DNA of 64,000 bases from Hypericum androsaemum (Eukaryota; Streptophyta; Magnoliopsida; Malpighiales; Hypericaceae), in NCBI GenBank assembly GCA_963995505.1, contig OZ023181.1, forward strand, positions 12,396,221 through 12,460,220, written 5' to 3'. A program made the translations under genes and the position numbers. The stretch's first letter is position 1. Every line of letters begins with the position of its first letter. Below, one piece after another: positions 24,346-35,578 of this stretch. The notes under the pieces were generated by a model. The model ran no database searches. It saw only the letters and a list, made by a program, of their open reading frames with translations, and was not told the DNA's origin.

Positions 24346-26687
24346 CCATAGGGTACAGATTCCCTATCCCTCGTCTTGATGATATGCTTGATAATTTGAG
24401 TGGATCTGTTGTGTTCTCGAAGATAGACTTGAAGAGTGGCTATCACCAGATCAGAATCCGCCCTGGGGACGAGTGGAAAACGGCTTTCAAGACTCGAGAT
24501 GGCTTGTACGAGTGGTTGGTCATGCCCTTTGGCTTGACGAACGCACCAAGCACCTTCATGAGACTGATGCACCAAGTCTTGAAACCCTTCCTTGATCGGT
24601 TCGTGGTGGTATATTTCGATGATATCTTGGTGTATAGCAAGTCAGAAGAAGAACATCGAGAACACTTGATGCACGTTTTTGAAGCTCTAAAAGGTAACAG
24701 CCTCGTTGTGAACCTGAAAAAGTGCATCTTTTGGAAAGAAAAACTTGTGTTTCTTGGTTTTGTTGTGGGGAAAGAAGGAGTGCAGGTTGATCAGGCCAAG
24801 ATTGAGGCCATTCAGAGGTGGCCTACTCCCCTTAATGTGAGGCAAGTGCGGAGTTTCCTCGGATTAGCCACGTTCTATCGAAGATTTATCCGCAACTTTA
24901 GCTCTATTGCCGCACCATTGACTTCCTTGTTGAAGAAGCAAGCTAAATTTGAATGGGGGGGAGCGGCCCGTGAAGCTTTTGAAGAGCTTAAAGAGAAATT
25001 AAGCTCAGCCCCGGTACTTGCACTTCCTGATTTTTCTAAGTTGTTTCAGGTTGATGTAGATGCCTGCGGTATGGGAATTGGAGCTGTGTTGTCTCAAGAG
25101 AAGCGTCTGATAGCTTTCTTTAGTGAAAAGCTAAGTGAGCATAGGCAGACCTGGTCCACCTATGAACAAGAATTTTATGCCGTGTTTAGAGCTCTGAAGA
25201 CGTGGGAGCACTATCTGATTGGGAAAGAATTCGTGTTGTACACTGATCATAAAGCCCTCAAGTTTTTGAATGATCAATCCAAGCTGAGCAACCATATGCA
25301 TGCGAGGTGGAGCACGTACTTGCAAAAGTTCCCATTCAAGATTGCTCATAAGAGTGGGACTCAGAATATTGTGGCTGATGCATTGAGCAGGAGAGAGAGC
25401 CTTCTTGTCGAGCTTAAAGGTTCGATCACTGCCTTTGAGTGCTTAAAAGAACTCTATGAGGAAGACGAAGATTTTGGAGTGATTTGGGATCAATGCACAA
25501 ATGGAAGGGCCGTGGCAGATTATTTTGTGCATGATGGTTTCCTTATGCGAGGGAATCAATTGTGCATTCCAAAGACCTCCCTCCGAGAACATTTGATGTG
25601 GGAAATGCACGGAGGAGGTCTCTCAGCTCATTTGGGAAGGGATAAGACAATGGCAGCCTTGGTTGCTCGTTTTTATTGGCCAAGGATGGCAAGAGATGTG
25701 GCTCGCATGGTCAAGCATTGTAGGGTCTGCCAAGAGACTAAAGGCACTGTGCATAACACGGGCCTCTATACACCGTTGCCTATTCCAAAAGCAATTTGGG
25801 AAGATCTCAGTATGGATTTCATACTTGGCTTACCCCGCACCCCTCGTGGTGTGGATTCTATTTTTGTGATTGTGGACAGGTTATCCAAGATGGCACACTT
25901 CGTTCCTTGCAAGAAGACTAATGATGCGCATGGAATTGCCAAGCATTTCTTTAAGGAGGTGGTGAGATTGCATGGAGTGCCTAAAACCATCACTTCTGAT
26001 CGGGATGTCAAGTTCCTAGCCAGCTTTTGGAAGACTCTTTGGAAGATGTTTGAAGCAACCCTCCAATTTAGCACCACGGCTCATCCACAAACTGATGGGC
26101 AGACCGAGGTTACCAATAGAACCCTTGGCAATATGCTACGAAGCTTATGTCATGAGAAGAAGAGACAATGGGACTTGGCCTTGCCCATTGCGGAGTTTGC
26201 TTACAATGGAGCGGTTCATCGTGTTACAGGGAAGACACCTTTCTCTTTGGTGTATACGAAGGAGCCTAACCACTTTGTTGATGTTGCCTCAGTCCCCAAG
26301 TTTCCTAAAGCACATCCCAATGCGGTTGACTTCGCGGAGCAAGCTCAAGGTGTCATTGATGGCGTCCGCAAAAGGTTGGAAGAGGCTTATAGCAAGGAGA
26401 AGGCACGAGTCGATGCGCACAGGCGAGTGCAGATTTTCCAACCAGGTGAGCAAGTTATGGTTCACTTTAGGAAGGAAAGGATGCCAAGTAACATGGGGGG
26501 CAAGTTGCAAGCTCGGAAGTTCGGGCCATTCAAGGTGCTCAGGCGCATAAGTGACAATGCCTATGTGATTGATCTTCCGGACGAGTTTGGAGTGTCAAAG
26601 AGCTTCAACGTTGCTGATCTTACCCCATATTTCGATGCCTTTCCCGTGCCCTCCCGTCTTGCTGCTCGTGGTCAAGCTTCATCCTAA
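24267..26687 (+). pseudogene. pol: Element F pol: 5'-truncated RT, RNase H and integrase
   Basis: An open frame, shifted -1 relative to gag, begins effectively at [17 protein letters not shown]. It contains RT (YFDD at 24612-24623), RNaseH ([35 protein letters not shown]) and IN ([14 protein letters not shown] with HCRVCQ, then [27 protein letters not shown]). It closes with [20 protein letters not shown] and [13 protein letters not shown]. Comparison with E shows that about 720 bp covering protease, the PR-RT linker and the first RT motif are missing. A shared GGTGTG-like string at the join suggests deletion by microhomology. No chromodomain is visible. The stop codon overlaps the polypurine tract. 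Confidence 0.92.
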
Positions 26688-26698
26688 GAAGGGGAGGA
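26686..26698 (+). promoter_or_regulatory. Polypurine tract of element F
   Basis: AAGAAGGGGAGGA abuts the 3' LTR. It is identical to the tract of G. Confidence 0.88.
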
Positions 26699-27184
26699 TG
26701 ATGTAGGACATCTTTATTTTCTCACGTTTGAATAAGTGCGTTTGTGCACATCATACCTGGTTGTGTTGACCTTGGTTTCTTTACGTATGCATGGCTGGAT
26801 GTAACGTGTGCATGCAGCCATTAGATGTGCGGAATAAATGCCTTTAAGGCCTTAGCTAGCATTTGTGACGCCTTTAAGGCGTTAGTTATCATTTGTGGCA
26901 GCTGGAAGGATTTGTAACTGCCACCGTCGTTTGAAAGGTCTTGCTTGGCCTATTTAAACTCGTTTTCCTGAATAAAGAAGACATATTTTAATCCCAAAAC
27001 TTCTGTGAGTTTAGCTCCCTTTTATGCATGGATTTGCATATGTCGTGTTAGAGTCTTTGCCCTTTGCTGGCTGCCTAAACTTTTAGGCCAATCTTCAATC
27101 AAATTCGGAAGGATTTGGCTGAAGGTTTATCTTGTTGGTCCGAACTCAGTTCCAAGTTTGTCCGCTACGTTTCTAGCTACGTCA
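26699..27184 (+). repeat. 3' LTR of element F
   Basis: 486 bp. It differs from the 5' LTR at two positions seen by eye (near 26985 and 27004). Confidence 0.95.
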
Positions 27185-27344
27185 GATACTTTGAACATAA
27201 GCAATCTAAAGTCCTCTCCAAATTAAAAACCAAAATCTTACTTATTTGCACAAGCCTTTCTTTGAACTTCAAACTATTCCAGAAGTTGATCAACGATGAA
27301 CCTCCAACATAATTAAACTTGTCCACACCTAAGAAGTCAATATG
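27185..27344 (-). CDS. C1 ORF, middle segment (unknown function)
   Basis: The minus-strand piece between the F and A insertions encodes DFLGVDKFNYVGGSSLINFW, then SLKFKERLVQISKILVFNLE and on to CSKY. It aligns with DFLGVDKFDYIRGSPLINIW in D and with FLGVDKFEYVGGSALINLW in B1. The GATAC and ATATG target duplications of F and A lie at its two ends. No known domain is recognised. Confidence 0.82.
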
Positions 27345-28147
27345 TGATGTGAGCAAGCCTAAGGACGCACCTACTATCAAGCTTGTAGACTCGAAGCAAG
27401 TTCAAGTTCCGATTGGGCCAATGACAAGAGCACGAGCTAGGAAGTTGCAATCTGACTTCAATGGATTAATGGAAGAAGTTTGGGCTCAATCAAGTGCGTG
27501 GAGGACCAAGGACGTCCAAGAAGCCCAAGGGAGGCCCATGCACGTTTTGGAAGCTGAATGGGAGGCTTGACATGCACGTAAGCTTCTAGATGCATGCGCA
27601 CATGGAGAATCAAGAAGAATCAGCCTATTTAGTCCGTGCATCTATTTGTTTTGGACGTGCACCTAGTAGTTATTCTATTAGATATTATTTGCTTATATTA
27701 TTCCTTATTTAGTTGAATAAGTTCGGCCAGAATCTCTTTAGAATAGGAAAGAATTTTGGCCAGCCTTAAACTCCTTATTTGGAGTTAGTTTCGTTTAGGA
27801 AAGTTGTAAGACATGAGGAGCCTATATAAAGAGGCGTCCCCCTTCAATAAAGAACACACACAATTCGGAAATACTTAGCATTGGCTAGTTGAGAGTTTGA
27901 TACTCGTTTGTTCTTGCTTAGGCCGGTGAGTCGTCTTGGCTAGAATTTATCCTTCACTTATCAAGCGGATATTCCATCCCCGCTTGTGGCGTGATACGAC
28001 CTTAGGTCAAGGTTCAGAAGCCCTTGCAGCGGGTTGAGGTACAAATTCGTGCCTTAGTTCGTGTAAGTTCTTGTGAGTTGTGATCTGTTCCATTCTAAAG
28101 TAACAAACGGTCCGAGTTGTGAGTCTTTTCCGCGAAGATTCATATCA
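27345..28147 (+). repeat. 5' LTR of element A
   Basis: 803 bp, TGATGTGAGC to GATTCATATCA. TATATAAA at 27823-27830 is the likely core promoter, and AATAAA lies at 27846-27851. The first 226 bp duplicate the C-terminal coding tail of pol (VSKPKDAP to the stop at 27570) and are not translated in this position. The core CTTATCAAGCGGAT is at 27957-27970. Confidence 0.96.
27823..27851 (+). promoter_or_regulatory. Putative LTR promoter TATA box and nearby AATAAA, element A
   Basis: TATATAAA is followed 15 bases later by AATAAA. The same pair occurs in the 3' LTR at 33813-33841. Position and spacing fit transcription start in the middle of the LTR, but the exact start cannot be read from sequence. 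Confidence 0.6.
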
Positions 28148-28149
28148 GT

Positions 28150-28161
28150 TGGTATCAGAGC
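28150..28161 (+). promoter_or_regulatory. Primer-binding site of element A
   Basis: TGGTATCAGAGC two bases after the 5' LTR, complementary to the initiator tRNA-Met 3' end. Confidence 0.93.
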
Positions 28162-28772
28162 TTAGCTTGTTACTTTAGTTCATTATCCTTGTTATTTTTG
28201 TTCTTGTTGGTTCGTTTTGTTGCTTGTTATTTTTTTGTTCTTGTTGGTTCGTTTTCTCTCCTCGCTGTTTGAGAGAAAAGAGAGGAAAACAAACGAGTGA
28301 AGCAAGAAAAGAAAGAAAAGAAAAGAAAGAAAAAAAAAAGAAAAGAAAAGAAAAAAAAAGGAAAGAAAAGAAAAAGAAAAAGGAAGCCGCAAGCTAAAGA
28401 GGAAGCAAGCTAAATTGGAAGTCTCAAGCTAACTAAATTGCAAATCCGAGGGAAGCTAGCAAACTAAGGAGGCGCAACAGCTGATCAAGAAAGGAGACGA
28501 GCAAGACTAAAAGAAAGACCAAAGAGGAACTTTAACATTCTGTTTGTTAAAGCGTGAAGCTGAAGCAAGGCCGTTCTAGCCTTAGTAAGAACATACAAGT
28601 ATCACGAGAGGAAAAAGGCAAGAGTGTGCGAGTACCTTAGAGAGAAAAGCCAAATATTTGAGTGCAAACACGAGTGAACTTGAGTGCACCTTATATTGAG
28701 AGTATACACGTAAGGGAGTGAGCTTGTGAGGCCATATTTTTTTCTTACTAACCAATTTTTCTTGCAGCAAAC
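28162..28772 (+). other. Element A 5' leader (untranslated)
   Basis: Roughly 610 bp between primer site and gag start without a supported gene. It begins T-rich with two copies of a TTGTTCTTGTTGGTTCG-type string (about 28198 and 28237). It then turns strongly purine-rich (GAAAAGAAAGAAAAAG-like, about 28300-28385) and ends with several AAGC-rich stretches. A packaging or dimerisation signal would be expected here, but none is demonstrable. Confidence 0.7.
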
Positions 28773-31700
28773 ATGTCGCATGAAGGTCAAAATATGGGAA
28801 ACATAGACCTTAAGTTATTAGTGGATGCCTTGGCCGGGAAGCTTGAGCAGATGGTGCAAGCTCAGATGGAGCCTTTGCAACTACGCGTGGATGCCGTGGA
28901 GAATTCTCGTGACAACCCCCAAACGCGGGGCGAACTCCAAAGGCGTAGGAGAGGAGTACCTATTGGAGAATCGAGCGGAGCTGATTCTGAGTCGGAAGAA
29001 GGCGTAGGCTCTACAAGGAGTCTTAGGAGAGCAAGAACAAACCGTCCACCTAGGGAGGCAAGGCCAAAGAGAGACGACAACATAGGGAGTATCAAACTGA
29101 AGATACCTTCCTTTGCTGGTCGTTCTGACCCGGAGGCGTACTTAGAGTGGGAGAAGAAGATTGAGTTCGTGTTTGATTGCCACAATAGCTCCGAAGAAAA
29201 GAAGGTAAAACTTGCCATCACCGAATTCACTGATTATGCTATAACTTGGTGGGATCAACTTGTGACTAGCAGGAGGAGAAATAGAGAACGCCCTATAGCT
29301 ACTTGGGAAGACATGAAAGTGGTGATGAGGAAGAGATTTGTTCCAAGTCATTACTATAGAGAGCTGTATAAGAAGTTACAAGGAATGAGGCAAGGAAGTT
29401 TGAGTGTGGAGGAGTATTTCAAACAGATGGAGATGGCCATGATAAGAGCTGATATAGATGAAGATAGAGAAGTTACAATGGCAAGGTTCTTGAATGGACT
29501 CAATCCTGAAATTCAAGACAAAGTTGAGTTGCAACACTATGTGGAGTTGGAGGACATGGTGCATATGGCAACGAAAATTGAGAAGCAACTCAAGAGAGGA
29601 GAGGGGAGAACAAAAGCTACATCGAATTCTACTTGGAAGCCAAACTACCAAAAGAAGTTTGACAAGCCACAAGCAGCCAAAGTAGAGCATAAATCCGAGA
29701 GTTCTCAAGCTAATTCTCAAAAGAAAGTGGAAGTCACTCCAGCTAGGAACCATGACATCAAGTGCTTTAAGTGTCAAGGAAGAGGGCACATCTCAAGTCA
29801 ATGCCCTAACAAGCAAGCAATGGTGATCAAGGAAAGTGGAGAGATTGAAACTGAAGAAGAGGATTCGGAGCATGAAAGCATGCCTTCTTTGGAGGAAGTA
29901 TCCGAGGAAGAGTACCAAGCTGCTGAGAGGCTTACTCTTGTGTCTAGAAGAGCATTGAATGTGCAAGTAAAAGAGGAAAATGATGTGGCTCAAAGAGAAA
30001 ATATTTTTCACACAAGGTGCTATGTCAAAGACAAGGTGTGTAGTGTCATCATAGATGGAGGAAGTTGTGCTAATGTCGCAAGCACTACTATGGTGGAGAA
30101 GTTGGGGTTGCTCACTGGAAAACACCCTAAGCCTTACAAACTACAATGGCTGAATGATAGTGGAGAAGTACGAGTGATGAAGCAAGTATTGGTAACATTC
30201 CGCATTGGCAACTATGAGGATGAAGTGTTGTGTGATGTTGTACCAATGCAAGCTGGTCACCTATTGTTAGGAAGGCCATGGCAGTTTGATAGGAAAGTGC
30301 ATCATGATGGCTACACCAACAAATACTCATTTATACTTAAGAAGAGAGTAATCACCTTGGCACCCTTGTCACCATCACAAGTTTGTGAAGATCAACGACT
30401 GTTGCAACAAGAAAGTGATGAGGAAAGAGAGCGTGACAAAAAGAAAAAGAATGAGAGGAGAGAAGAAGCCGAAAAAGGGATAAGAAAAACGGCCAATGGA
30501 GAGGAAAAGATTGAGAAAACAAAAGAAGCCGGAAAAACAGAAATTAAAACGGGCAAAGAGAGAAAAAACGAGAGTTGGAAAAAGAGTTACTATGTGGGAA
30601 CAAGTGATATTAAGCAAGCATGCTTTGCAAAGAAGCCTATGATCTTACTTCGGTATAGGGAGGCACTTTTAAACACTAACGAGCTTGAACCACATGTACC
30701 TAGTACGGTTGTGTCTCTTTTGCAGGATTACAAGGATGTCTTTCCCGACGAGCTACCACCTGGTTTGCCACCTATTCGTGGGATTGAACATCAAATAGAC
30801 TTTGTTCCGGGAGCTGCCATACCTAACCGTCCCGCATATAGAAGCAATCCTGAAGAAACAAAGGAGCTTGAGAAGCAAGTCAACGAGCTATTGGCGAAAG
30901 GGTACGTGAGAGAGAGCATGAGTCCATGTGCTGTTCCAGTCCTACTTGTGCCCAAGAAGGATAAAACATGGAGAATGTGTGTTGATTGCCGAGCAGTCAA
31001 CAACATAACGGTAAAATATCGTCACCCTATCCCTCGTTTAGATGACATGTTAGATGAGTTGCATGGTTCTTGCATATTTTCTAAGATTGATTTGAAGAGT
31101 GGTTATCATCAAATTAGGATGAAAGAAGGAGATGAGTGGAAGACTGCTTTCAAAACTAAGTATGGGTTGTATGAGTGGATGGTCATGCCATTTGGTTTGT
31201 CCAACGCACCTAGCACGTTTATGCGACTCATGAATCATGTTCTACGTCCATTCATTGGTAAATTTGTAGTTGTTTACTTTGATGATATACTCATTTATAG
31301 CAAGAGCATGGAGGATCATCTAGAACATTTGAAATCTGTCTTAGATGCACTTAGAGAAGAACAATTGTTTGCTAACTTGAAGAAGTGCACCTTTTGTACG
31401 GATAAGCTTGTATTCTTGGGTTTCGTTGTTGGAGCTAACGGAATACAGGTTGATGAAGAAAAGATCCGAGCTATCCGTGAATGGCCAAGCCCTACAAGTG
31501 TTGCTAATGTTAGGAGCTTTCATGGACTAGCTAGTTTTTATAGGACATTTGTGAAGGACTTTAGTAGCATAGCCGCACCCATAACTGAAGTCATCAAGAA
31601 GAACGTGGGCTTTACTTGGGGAGAAGCTCAAGAGAAGGCTTTCCAACTACTAAAAGGGAAGTTGACTAATGCACCCTTGTTAGCTTTACCTAATTTCTCT

Positions 31701-33560
31701 AAGACTTTTGAAATAGAGTGTGATGCTTCTGGTGTAGGAATTGGAGCTGTCCTTATGCAAGAAGGAAGACCCATTGCATACTTTAGTGAGAAACTAAGTG
31801 GTGCAACCTTGAATTACCCGACCTATGACAAGGAGTTGTACGCACTAGTTCGAGCATTGGAGACGTGGCAGCATTACTTGTGGCCAAAGGAGTTTGTGAT
31901 TCACACTGATCATGAGTCACTCAAGCACTTAAAGGGGCAACACAAGCTGAACAAGAGGCATGCACGATGGGTGGAATTCATTGAGACATTTCCTTATGTC
32001 ATTCGCTACAAGCAAGGTAAGGAAAATGTAGTGGCTGATGCACTATCACGAAGGTACGCCTTGATCTCAACTCTTGATGCTAAACTACTTGGCTTTGAAC
32101 ACATTAAGGAGATGTATGTTGATGATGTTGATTTTGGCGAGTTGTTTAGATCAACTGAAAGAAGTGCATTTGGTAAGTTCTTTCGTAATGAAGGTTACCT
32201 ATTTCGTGAAAACAAACTTTGTGTGCCTAATTGTTCGATGCGAGAATTACTAATTCAGGAGGCACATGGAGGTGGCTTAATGGGGCATTTTGGAATTGCA
32301 AAGACCTTGGCAATGCTACAAGATCATTTCTTTTGGCCACACATGAAGAGAGACGTTGAGAGAGTTTGTGGTCGTTGCATCACTTGCAAGCAAGCCAAGT
32401 CAAAGGTAAAACCCCATGGTTTGTACACCCCACTACCTATACCTAGTGAGCCCTGGATTGATATCTCTATGGATTTTGTGTTAGGCCTACCTAGAACTAA
32501 GCGTGGAAGAGATTCAATTTTTGTGGTAGTGGATAGGTTTTCTAAGATGGCACATTTCATTCCATGTCATAAAACTGATGATGCTTCAAACATTGCTGAT
32601 TTGTTCTTTAGAGAGGTTGTTAGGTTACATGGCATGCCTAGGACAATTATCTCTGATAGAGATGCTAAATTCCTAAGTTACTTTTGGAAGACCTTGTGGT
32701 GCAAGTTAGGTACTAAGTTGTTGTTTTCTACTACTTGTCATCCTCAAACTGATGGTCAAACTGAAGTAGTAAATAGGACTTTGTCTACACTTTTGAGAGC
32801 ACTCATTAAGCATAACATTAAGACTTGGGAAGATTGTTTGCCTCATGTTGAGTTTGCTTATAATCGTTCTGTCCATTCAGCTACTCAATTCTCACCATTT
32901 GAGCTTGTTTATGGATTTAATCCTTTGACTCCATTGGATTTATCACCTCTACCTTCGAGTGAGCATGTTAACTTAGATGGCAAGAAGAAAGCTGAATTTG
33001 TCAAGCAGTTACATGAGAAAGCTAGAATGAACATCGAGAAGCGCACGGAGCACTATGCAAGGCAAGCAAACAAAGGAAGGCACAAGGTTGTCTTTGAGCC
33101 GGGCGATTGGGTTTGGCTACATATGAGGAAGGAGCGTTTTCCTGTCCAAAGACGTTCAAAGTTGCTACCACGGGGAGATGGTCCATTCCAAGTGCTAGAA
33201 CGCATTAATGATAATGCCTACAAGCTAGACCTTCCGGGTGAGTATAGTGTAAGTGCTTCGTTTAATGTGGCTGACTTGAGTCCGTTTGATGTAGGTGATG
33301 ATTTGAGGACAAATCCTTTTCAAGAGGAGGGGAATGATGTGAGCAAGCCTAAGGACGCACCTACTATCAAGCTTGTAGACTCGAAGCAAGTTCAAGTTCC
33401 GATTGGGCCAATGACAAGAGCACGAGCTAGGAAGTTGCAATCTGACTTCAATGGATTAATGGAAGAAGTTTGGGCTCAATCAAGTGCGTGGAGGACCAAG
33501 GACGTCCAAGAAGCCCAAGGGAGGCCCATGCACGTTTTGGAAGCTGAATGGGAGGCTTGA
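28773..33560 (+). CDS. gag-pol: Element A gag-pol polyprotein (gag-PR-RT-RNaseH-IN)
   Basis: 1,595 residues in one frame with no stop. Gag core at about 105-270 ([26 protein letters not shown]), CCHC knuckle [14 protein letters not shown] at about 331-344. Protease with [12 protein letters not shown] near 426-437. A charged K/E-rich linker at about 545-605. RT from about 700, with YFDD at 835-838. RNaseH with [11 protein letters not shown] near 984 and VVADALSRR near 1086. Integrase with an HHCC zinc region (about 1165-1205) and catalytic D1234, D1295 and E1331, spaced D-60-D-35-E as expected. GPY/F-like block near 1470. The last ~75 residues, including [11 protein letters not shown], are encoded inside the 3' LTR. 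All catalytic residues appear present. The ATG chosen starts [10 protein letters not shown] after the leader. Confidence 0.95.
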   Translation: MSHEGQNMGNIDLKLLVDALAGKLEQMVQAQMEPLQLRVDAVENSRDNPQTRGELQRRRRGVPIGESSGADSESEEGVGSTRSLRRARTNRPPREARPKRDDNIGSIKLKIPSFAGRSDPEAYLEWEKKIEFVFDCHNSSEEKKVKLAITEFTDYAITWWDQLVTSRRRNRERPIATWEDMKVVMRKRFVPSHYYRELYKKLQGMRQGSLSVEEYFKQMEMAMIRADIDEDREVTMARFLNGLNPEIQDKVELQHYVELEDMVHMATKIEKQLKRGEGRTKATSNSTWKPNYQKKFDKPQAAKVEHKSESSQANSQKKVEVTPARNHDIKCFKCQGRGHISSQCPNKQAMVIKESGEIETEEEDSEHESMPSLEEVSEEEYQAAERLTLVSRRALNVQVKEENDVAQRENIFHTRCYVKDKVCSVIIDGGSCANVASTTMVEKLGLLTGKHPKPYKLQWLNDSGEVRVMKQVLVTFRIGNYEDEVLCDVVPMQAGHLLLGRPWQFDRKVHHDGYTNKYSFILKKRVITLAPLSPSQVCEDQRLLQQESDEERERDKKKKNERREEAEKGIRKTANGEEKIEKTKEAGKTEIKTGKERKNESWKKSYYVGTSDIKQACFAKKPMILLRYREALLNTNELEPHVPSTVVSLLQDYKDVFPDELPPGLPPIRGIEHQIDFVPGAAIPNRPAYRSNPEETKELEKQVNELLAKGYVRESMSPCAVPVLLVPKKDKTWRMCVDCRAVNNITVKYRHPIPRLDDMLDELHGSCIFSKIDLKSGYHQIRMKEGDEWKTAFKTKYGLYEWMVMPFGLSNAPSTFMRLMNHVLRPFIGKFVVVYFDDILIYSKSMEDHLEHLKSVLDALREEQLFANLKKCTFCTDKLVFLGFVVGANGIQVDEEKIRAIREWPSPTSVANVRSFHGLASFYRTFVKDFSSIAAPITEVIKKNVGFTWGEAQEKAFQLLKGKLTNAPLLALPNFSKTFEIECDASGVGIGAVLMQEGRPIAYFSEKLSGATLNYPTYDKELYALVRALETWQHYLWPKEFVIHTDHESLKHLKGQHKLNKRHARWVEFIETFPYVIRYKQGKENVVADALSRRYALISTLDAKLLGFEHIKEMYVDDVDFGELFRSTERSAFGKFFRNEGYLFRENKLCVPNCSMRELLIQEAHGGGLMGHFGIAKTLAMLQDHFFWPHMKRDVERVCGRCITCKQAKSKVKPHGLYTPLPIPSEPWIDISMDFVLGLPRTKRGRDSIFVVVDRFSKMAHFIPCHKTDDASNIADLFFREVVRLHGMPRTIISDRDAKFLSYFWKTLWCKLGTKLLFSTTCHPQTDGQTEVVNRTLSTLLRALIKHNIKTWEDCLPHVEFAYNRSVHSATQFSPFELVYGFNPLTPLDLSPLPSSEHVNLDGKKKAEFVKQLHEKARMNIEKRTEHYARQANKGRHKVVFEPGDWVWLHMRKERFPVQRRSKLLPRGDGPFQVLERINDNAYKLDLPGEYSVSASFNVADLSPFDVGDDLRTNPFQEEGNDVSKPKDAPTIKLVDSKQVQVPIGPMTRARARKLQSDFNGLMEEVWAQSSAWRTKDVQEAQGRPMHVLEAEWEA
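33322..33334 (+). promoter_or_regulatory. Polypurine tract of element A (inside the coding frame)
   Basis: AAGAGGAGGGGAA directly before the 3' LTR. It is also translated as part of QEEGND. Confidence 0.9.
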
Positions 33561-34137
33561 CATGCACGTAAGCTTCTAGATGCATGCGCACATGGAGAAT
33601 CAAGAAGAATCAGCCTATTTAGTCCGTGCATCTATTTGTTTTGGACGTGCACCTAGTAGTTATTCTATTAGATATTATTTGCTTATATTATTCCTTATTT
33701 AGTTGAATAAGTTCGGCCAGAATCTCTTTAGAATAGGAAAGAATTTTGGCCAGCCTTAAACTCCTTATTTGGAGTTAGTTTCGGTTAGGAAAGTTGTAAG
33801 ACATGAGGAGCCTATATAAAGAGGCGTCCCCCTTCAATAAAGAACACACACAATTCGGAAATACTTAGCATTGGCTAGTTGAGAGTTTGATACTCGTTTG
33901 TTCTTGCTTAGGCTGGTGAGTCGTCTTGGCTAGAATTTATCCTTCACTTATCAAGCGGATATTCCATCCCCGCTTGTGGCGTGATACGACCTTAGGTCAA
34001 GGTTCAGAAGCCCTTGCAGCGGGTTGAGGTACAAATTCGTGCCTTAGTTCGTGTAAGTTCTTGTGAGTTGTGATCTGTTCCATTCTAAAGTAACAAACGG
34101 TCCGAGTTGTGAGTCTTTTCCGCGAAGATTCATATCA
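33335..34137 (+). repeat. 3' LTR of element A
   Basis: 803 bp, two differences from the 5' LTR. It contains the final ~75 codons and stop (33558-33560) of the polyprotein. Confidence 0.96.
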
Positions 34138-34691
34138 ATATGTTCAACATGTAAATCAGGAGACATGTAAGATATGGGTTGGACATCTTCCTTGTCAACT
34201 AAAATAACAAGTTCTTCTTGTTCACCATCAATAGTAGTTAAGCACTTCTTCATATGAACAACATCCACAACTTTTGACTCGTTGAACAAATCCCTCAAGT
34301 AAAGAAGTGACATGGTATGTTCATCAAAACATTCTCCATCGAACAAGTCAATAGAATATTCACCAAATTCCTCCCATGTCAAATCCTTTTCTTCAATAAT
34401 CTCTTCAGATGTAACCTCCAAATTATCAGAACTACATACCTCGTCCCCAATAGTGTGAATGGTGTTCTCCATAATCTTCCTTGGCTGAATTCGTTTTCCC
34501 CTACACAGATGAGGAACTTCATGTGGTTGCTCTTGTTTGCACAATATCCGATCCATCTTTTCGCTGAGCTTCTTGACCTCCGTTCTCATTATATGCCTCA
34601 TCCCACTAAGAAGGGCGTCCATAAACGTGTGTGGATCACCAACCAATGGTGCAACACCTTCAAAGGATCTTCTTGAGTAGTTATAAGACAT
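34138..34691 (-). CDS. C1 ORF, 5' segment (unknown function)
   Basis: The minus-strand start of the C1 ORF, MSYNYSRRSFEG at 34691, runs to the A insertion. It shares with D the blocks SGMRHIMRTEVKKLSEKMDR, KQEQPHEVPHLCRGKRI, LTWEEFGEYSIDLFDGECFD and MSLLYLRDLFNES, and more distantly matches B1. The middle is acidic. The segment around RTEVKKLSEK could be helical. There is no CCHC knuckle, gag core or enzymatic motif. About 185 of the expected ~290 residues lie here. Confidence 0.85.
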
Positions 34692-34949
34692 TCTTGCAGA
34701 TTCTCTTTTTTTCTACTTTCAACTTTTCTTTTCTTTTTTTTGATTTTTTTTTCAGCCTTCTTTCTTCTTCTTTTCTTGGCTGCCTTCTTCTCTATCTTTC
34801 TTTTTTTTCGGAATTTTTTTCCTCTTTTTTATTATTTTTTTCTTTCTCCAACTCAGAATAAAATAAGAACAATAATTGAAAACTAATGAAAACAAAAACG
34901 AAATTTAAAGATAGATGATCTGAAGTAGAGCCTAAGCTTTGATACCAAC
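34692..34949 (-). other. C1 leader with variant primer-binding site
   Basis: On the minus strand the leader has the primer site TGGTATCAAAGC (34936-34947, one mismatch to the usual TGGTATCAGAGC), followed by a TTAGGCTCTACTTCAG stretch and then purine-rich sequence up to the ORF. The leader matches that of D (60052-60285) closely. Confidence 0.85.
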
Positions 34950-35578
34950 TGATGTGAATCTTGTTACGGATCCACGCGAAAGCCGGATCTATCTACGTTC
35001 AGATTGATGGAAATCTCGACCCGTTGTTTGCACCTTTGCAAGAACCTCGGTATGAACAACCTCGACCCGCTGCTGTAGGGAAACAAGAACCTTGAATTGA
35101 TGAAGACGCCACAAACGGTGATGTAGATCCGCTTGATAAGTCGAAGGTGAACGAACGGAATCCCTCCGCTGTGTTCGAACAGTTCCGAAGAACCAAGAGA
35201 GCAAAGCCCACGTTTTTTGTACTCAAATTATTCTCCTCATTCTCATTGATAAAGCCTTTATATATAGGAAGATTGTTACAAAAATAATCCTAGTTAAATA
35301 AAACTTCTAACTAGATAAATATGACTTAAAAAGGGAAACTAAAAAGGAAAATAACTCTAATCCTACTAGGAATACTCAAAACGTGATTATCTCATAATTG
35401 ACTTCCTAAATAGACTAGAACTCCTAATAAAACGAAATTATCTTTTTTTGTAACTTCCTAAACAGAATAGAACTCATGTAAAATAAAATTAACAAATAAT
35501 TAACTTACTAAATAGACTTTGAAACTCAAAAACAAATTATTAAATAATTATGGCTTCTTGCAGATCTAATTCATATCA
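34950..35578 (-). repeat. 5' LTR of element C1 (C-type)
   Basis: 629 bp. It differs from 21573-22201 at about three positions (near 34991, 35108 and 35286). Confidence 0.95.

Larger units (their letters stand above)
22337..27184 (+). mobile_element. Element F: gypsy element with internal deletion, inserted in C1
   Basis: F has 486-bp LTRs at 22337-22822 and 26699-27184, perfect TSD GATAC (22332-22336 and 27185-27189), and LTR ends TGATGTAGG and CTACGTCA. I count two LTR differences, so the insertion is recent. The interior keeps gag, most of RT, RNaseH and IN, but protease and the N-terminus of RT are gone. The copy is unlikely to be autonomous. Confidence 0.95.
27345..34137 (+). mobile_element. 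Element A: intact CRM-like gypsy retrotransposon inserted in C1
   Basis: A complete element with 803-bp LTRs (27345-28147 and 33335-34137), perfect TSD ATATG (27340-27344 and 34138-34142), initiator tRNA-Met primer site, polypurine tract, and one uninterrupted 1,595-codon gag-pol frame that extends into the 3' LTR. The two LTRs differ at two positions (C/T near 27923 against 33913, T/G near 27794 against 33784). This is the most intact element in the window. Assignment to the CRM group rests on the LTR-encoded GPMTRARA tail and lack of a classic chromodomain, and is tentative. Confidence 0.95.
21573..35578 (-). mobile_element. Element C1: non-autonomous LTR element inserted in G, itself split by F and A
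   Basis: C1 has 629-bp LTRs at 21573-22201 and 34950-35578 and a perfect 5-bp TSD ATCAT (21568-21572 and 35579-35583). Removing F and A leaves about 2.36 kb with a single ORF of unknown function and no recognisable gag, PR, RT, RNaseH or IN. Its LTRs differ at about 3 positions by eye. Ends are TGATATGAATT and GATTCACATCA on the minus strand. It must rely on proteins from another element. The identical PPT and final coding residues point to A-type elements as helper, which is inference. Confidence 0.93.

Noticed and set aside
27319..27570. Small frame with TRARARKL tail in the 5' LTR of A
   Set aside because: It is the LTR duplicate of the pol C-terminus and has no native start. The ATG lies in C1 sequence.
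28192..28392. Minus-strand frame rich in F, L and S over the A leader
   Set aside because: It is a translation of the purine-rich leader in antisense, low complexity, with no homologue in the other elements.
32950..33335. Chromodomain at the integrase C-terminus of A (also looked for in E, F and G)
   Set aside because: After the GPY/F-like block the proteins end within a few dozen residues without the aromatic-cage pattern. Only the LTR-encoded TRARA tail is present in A.
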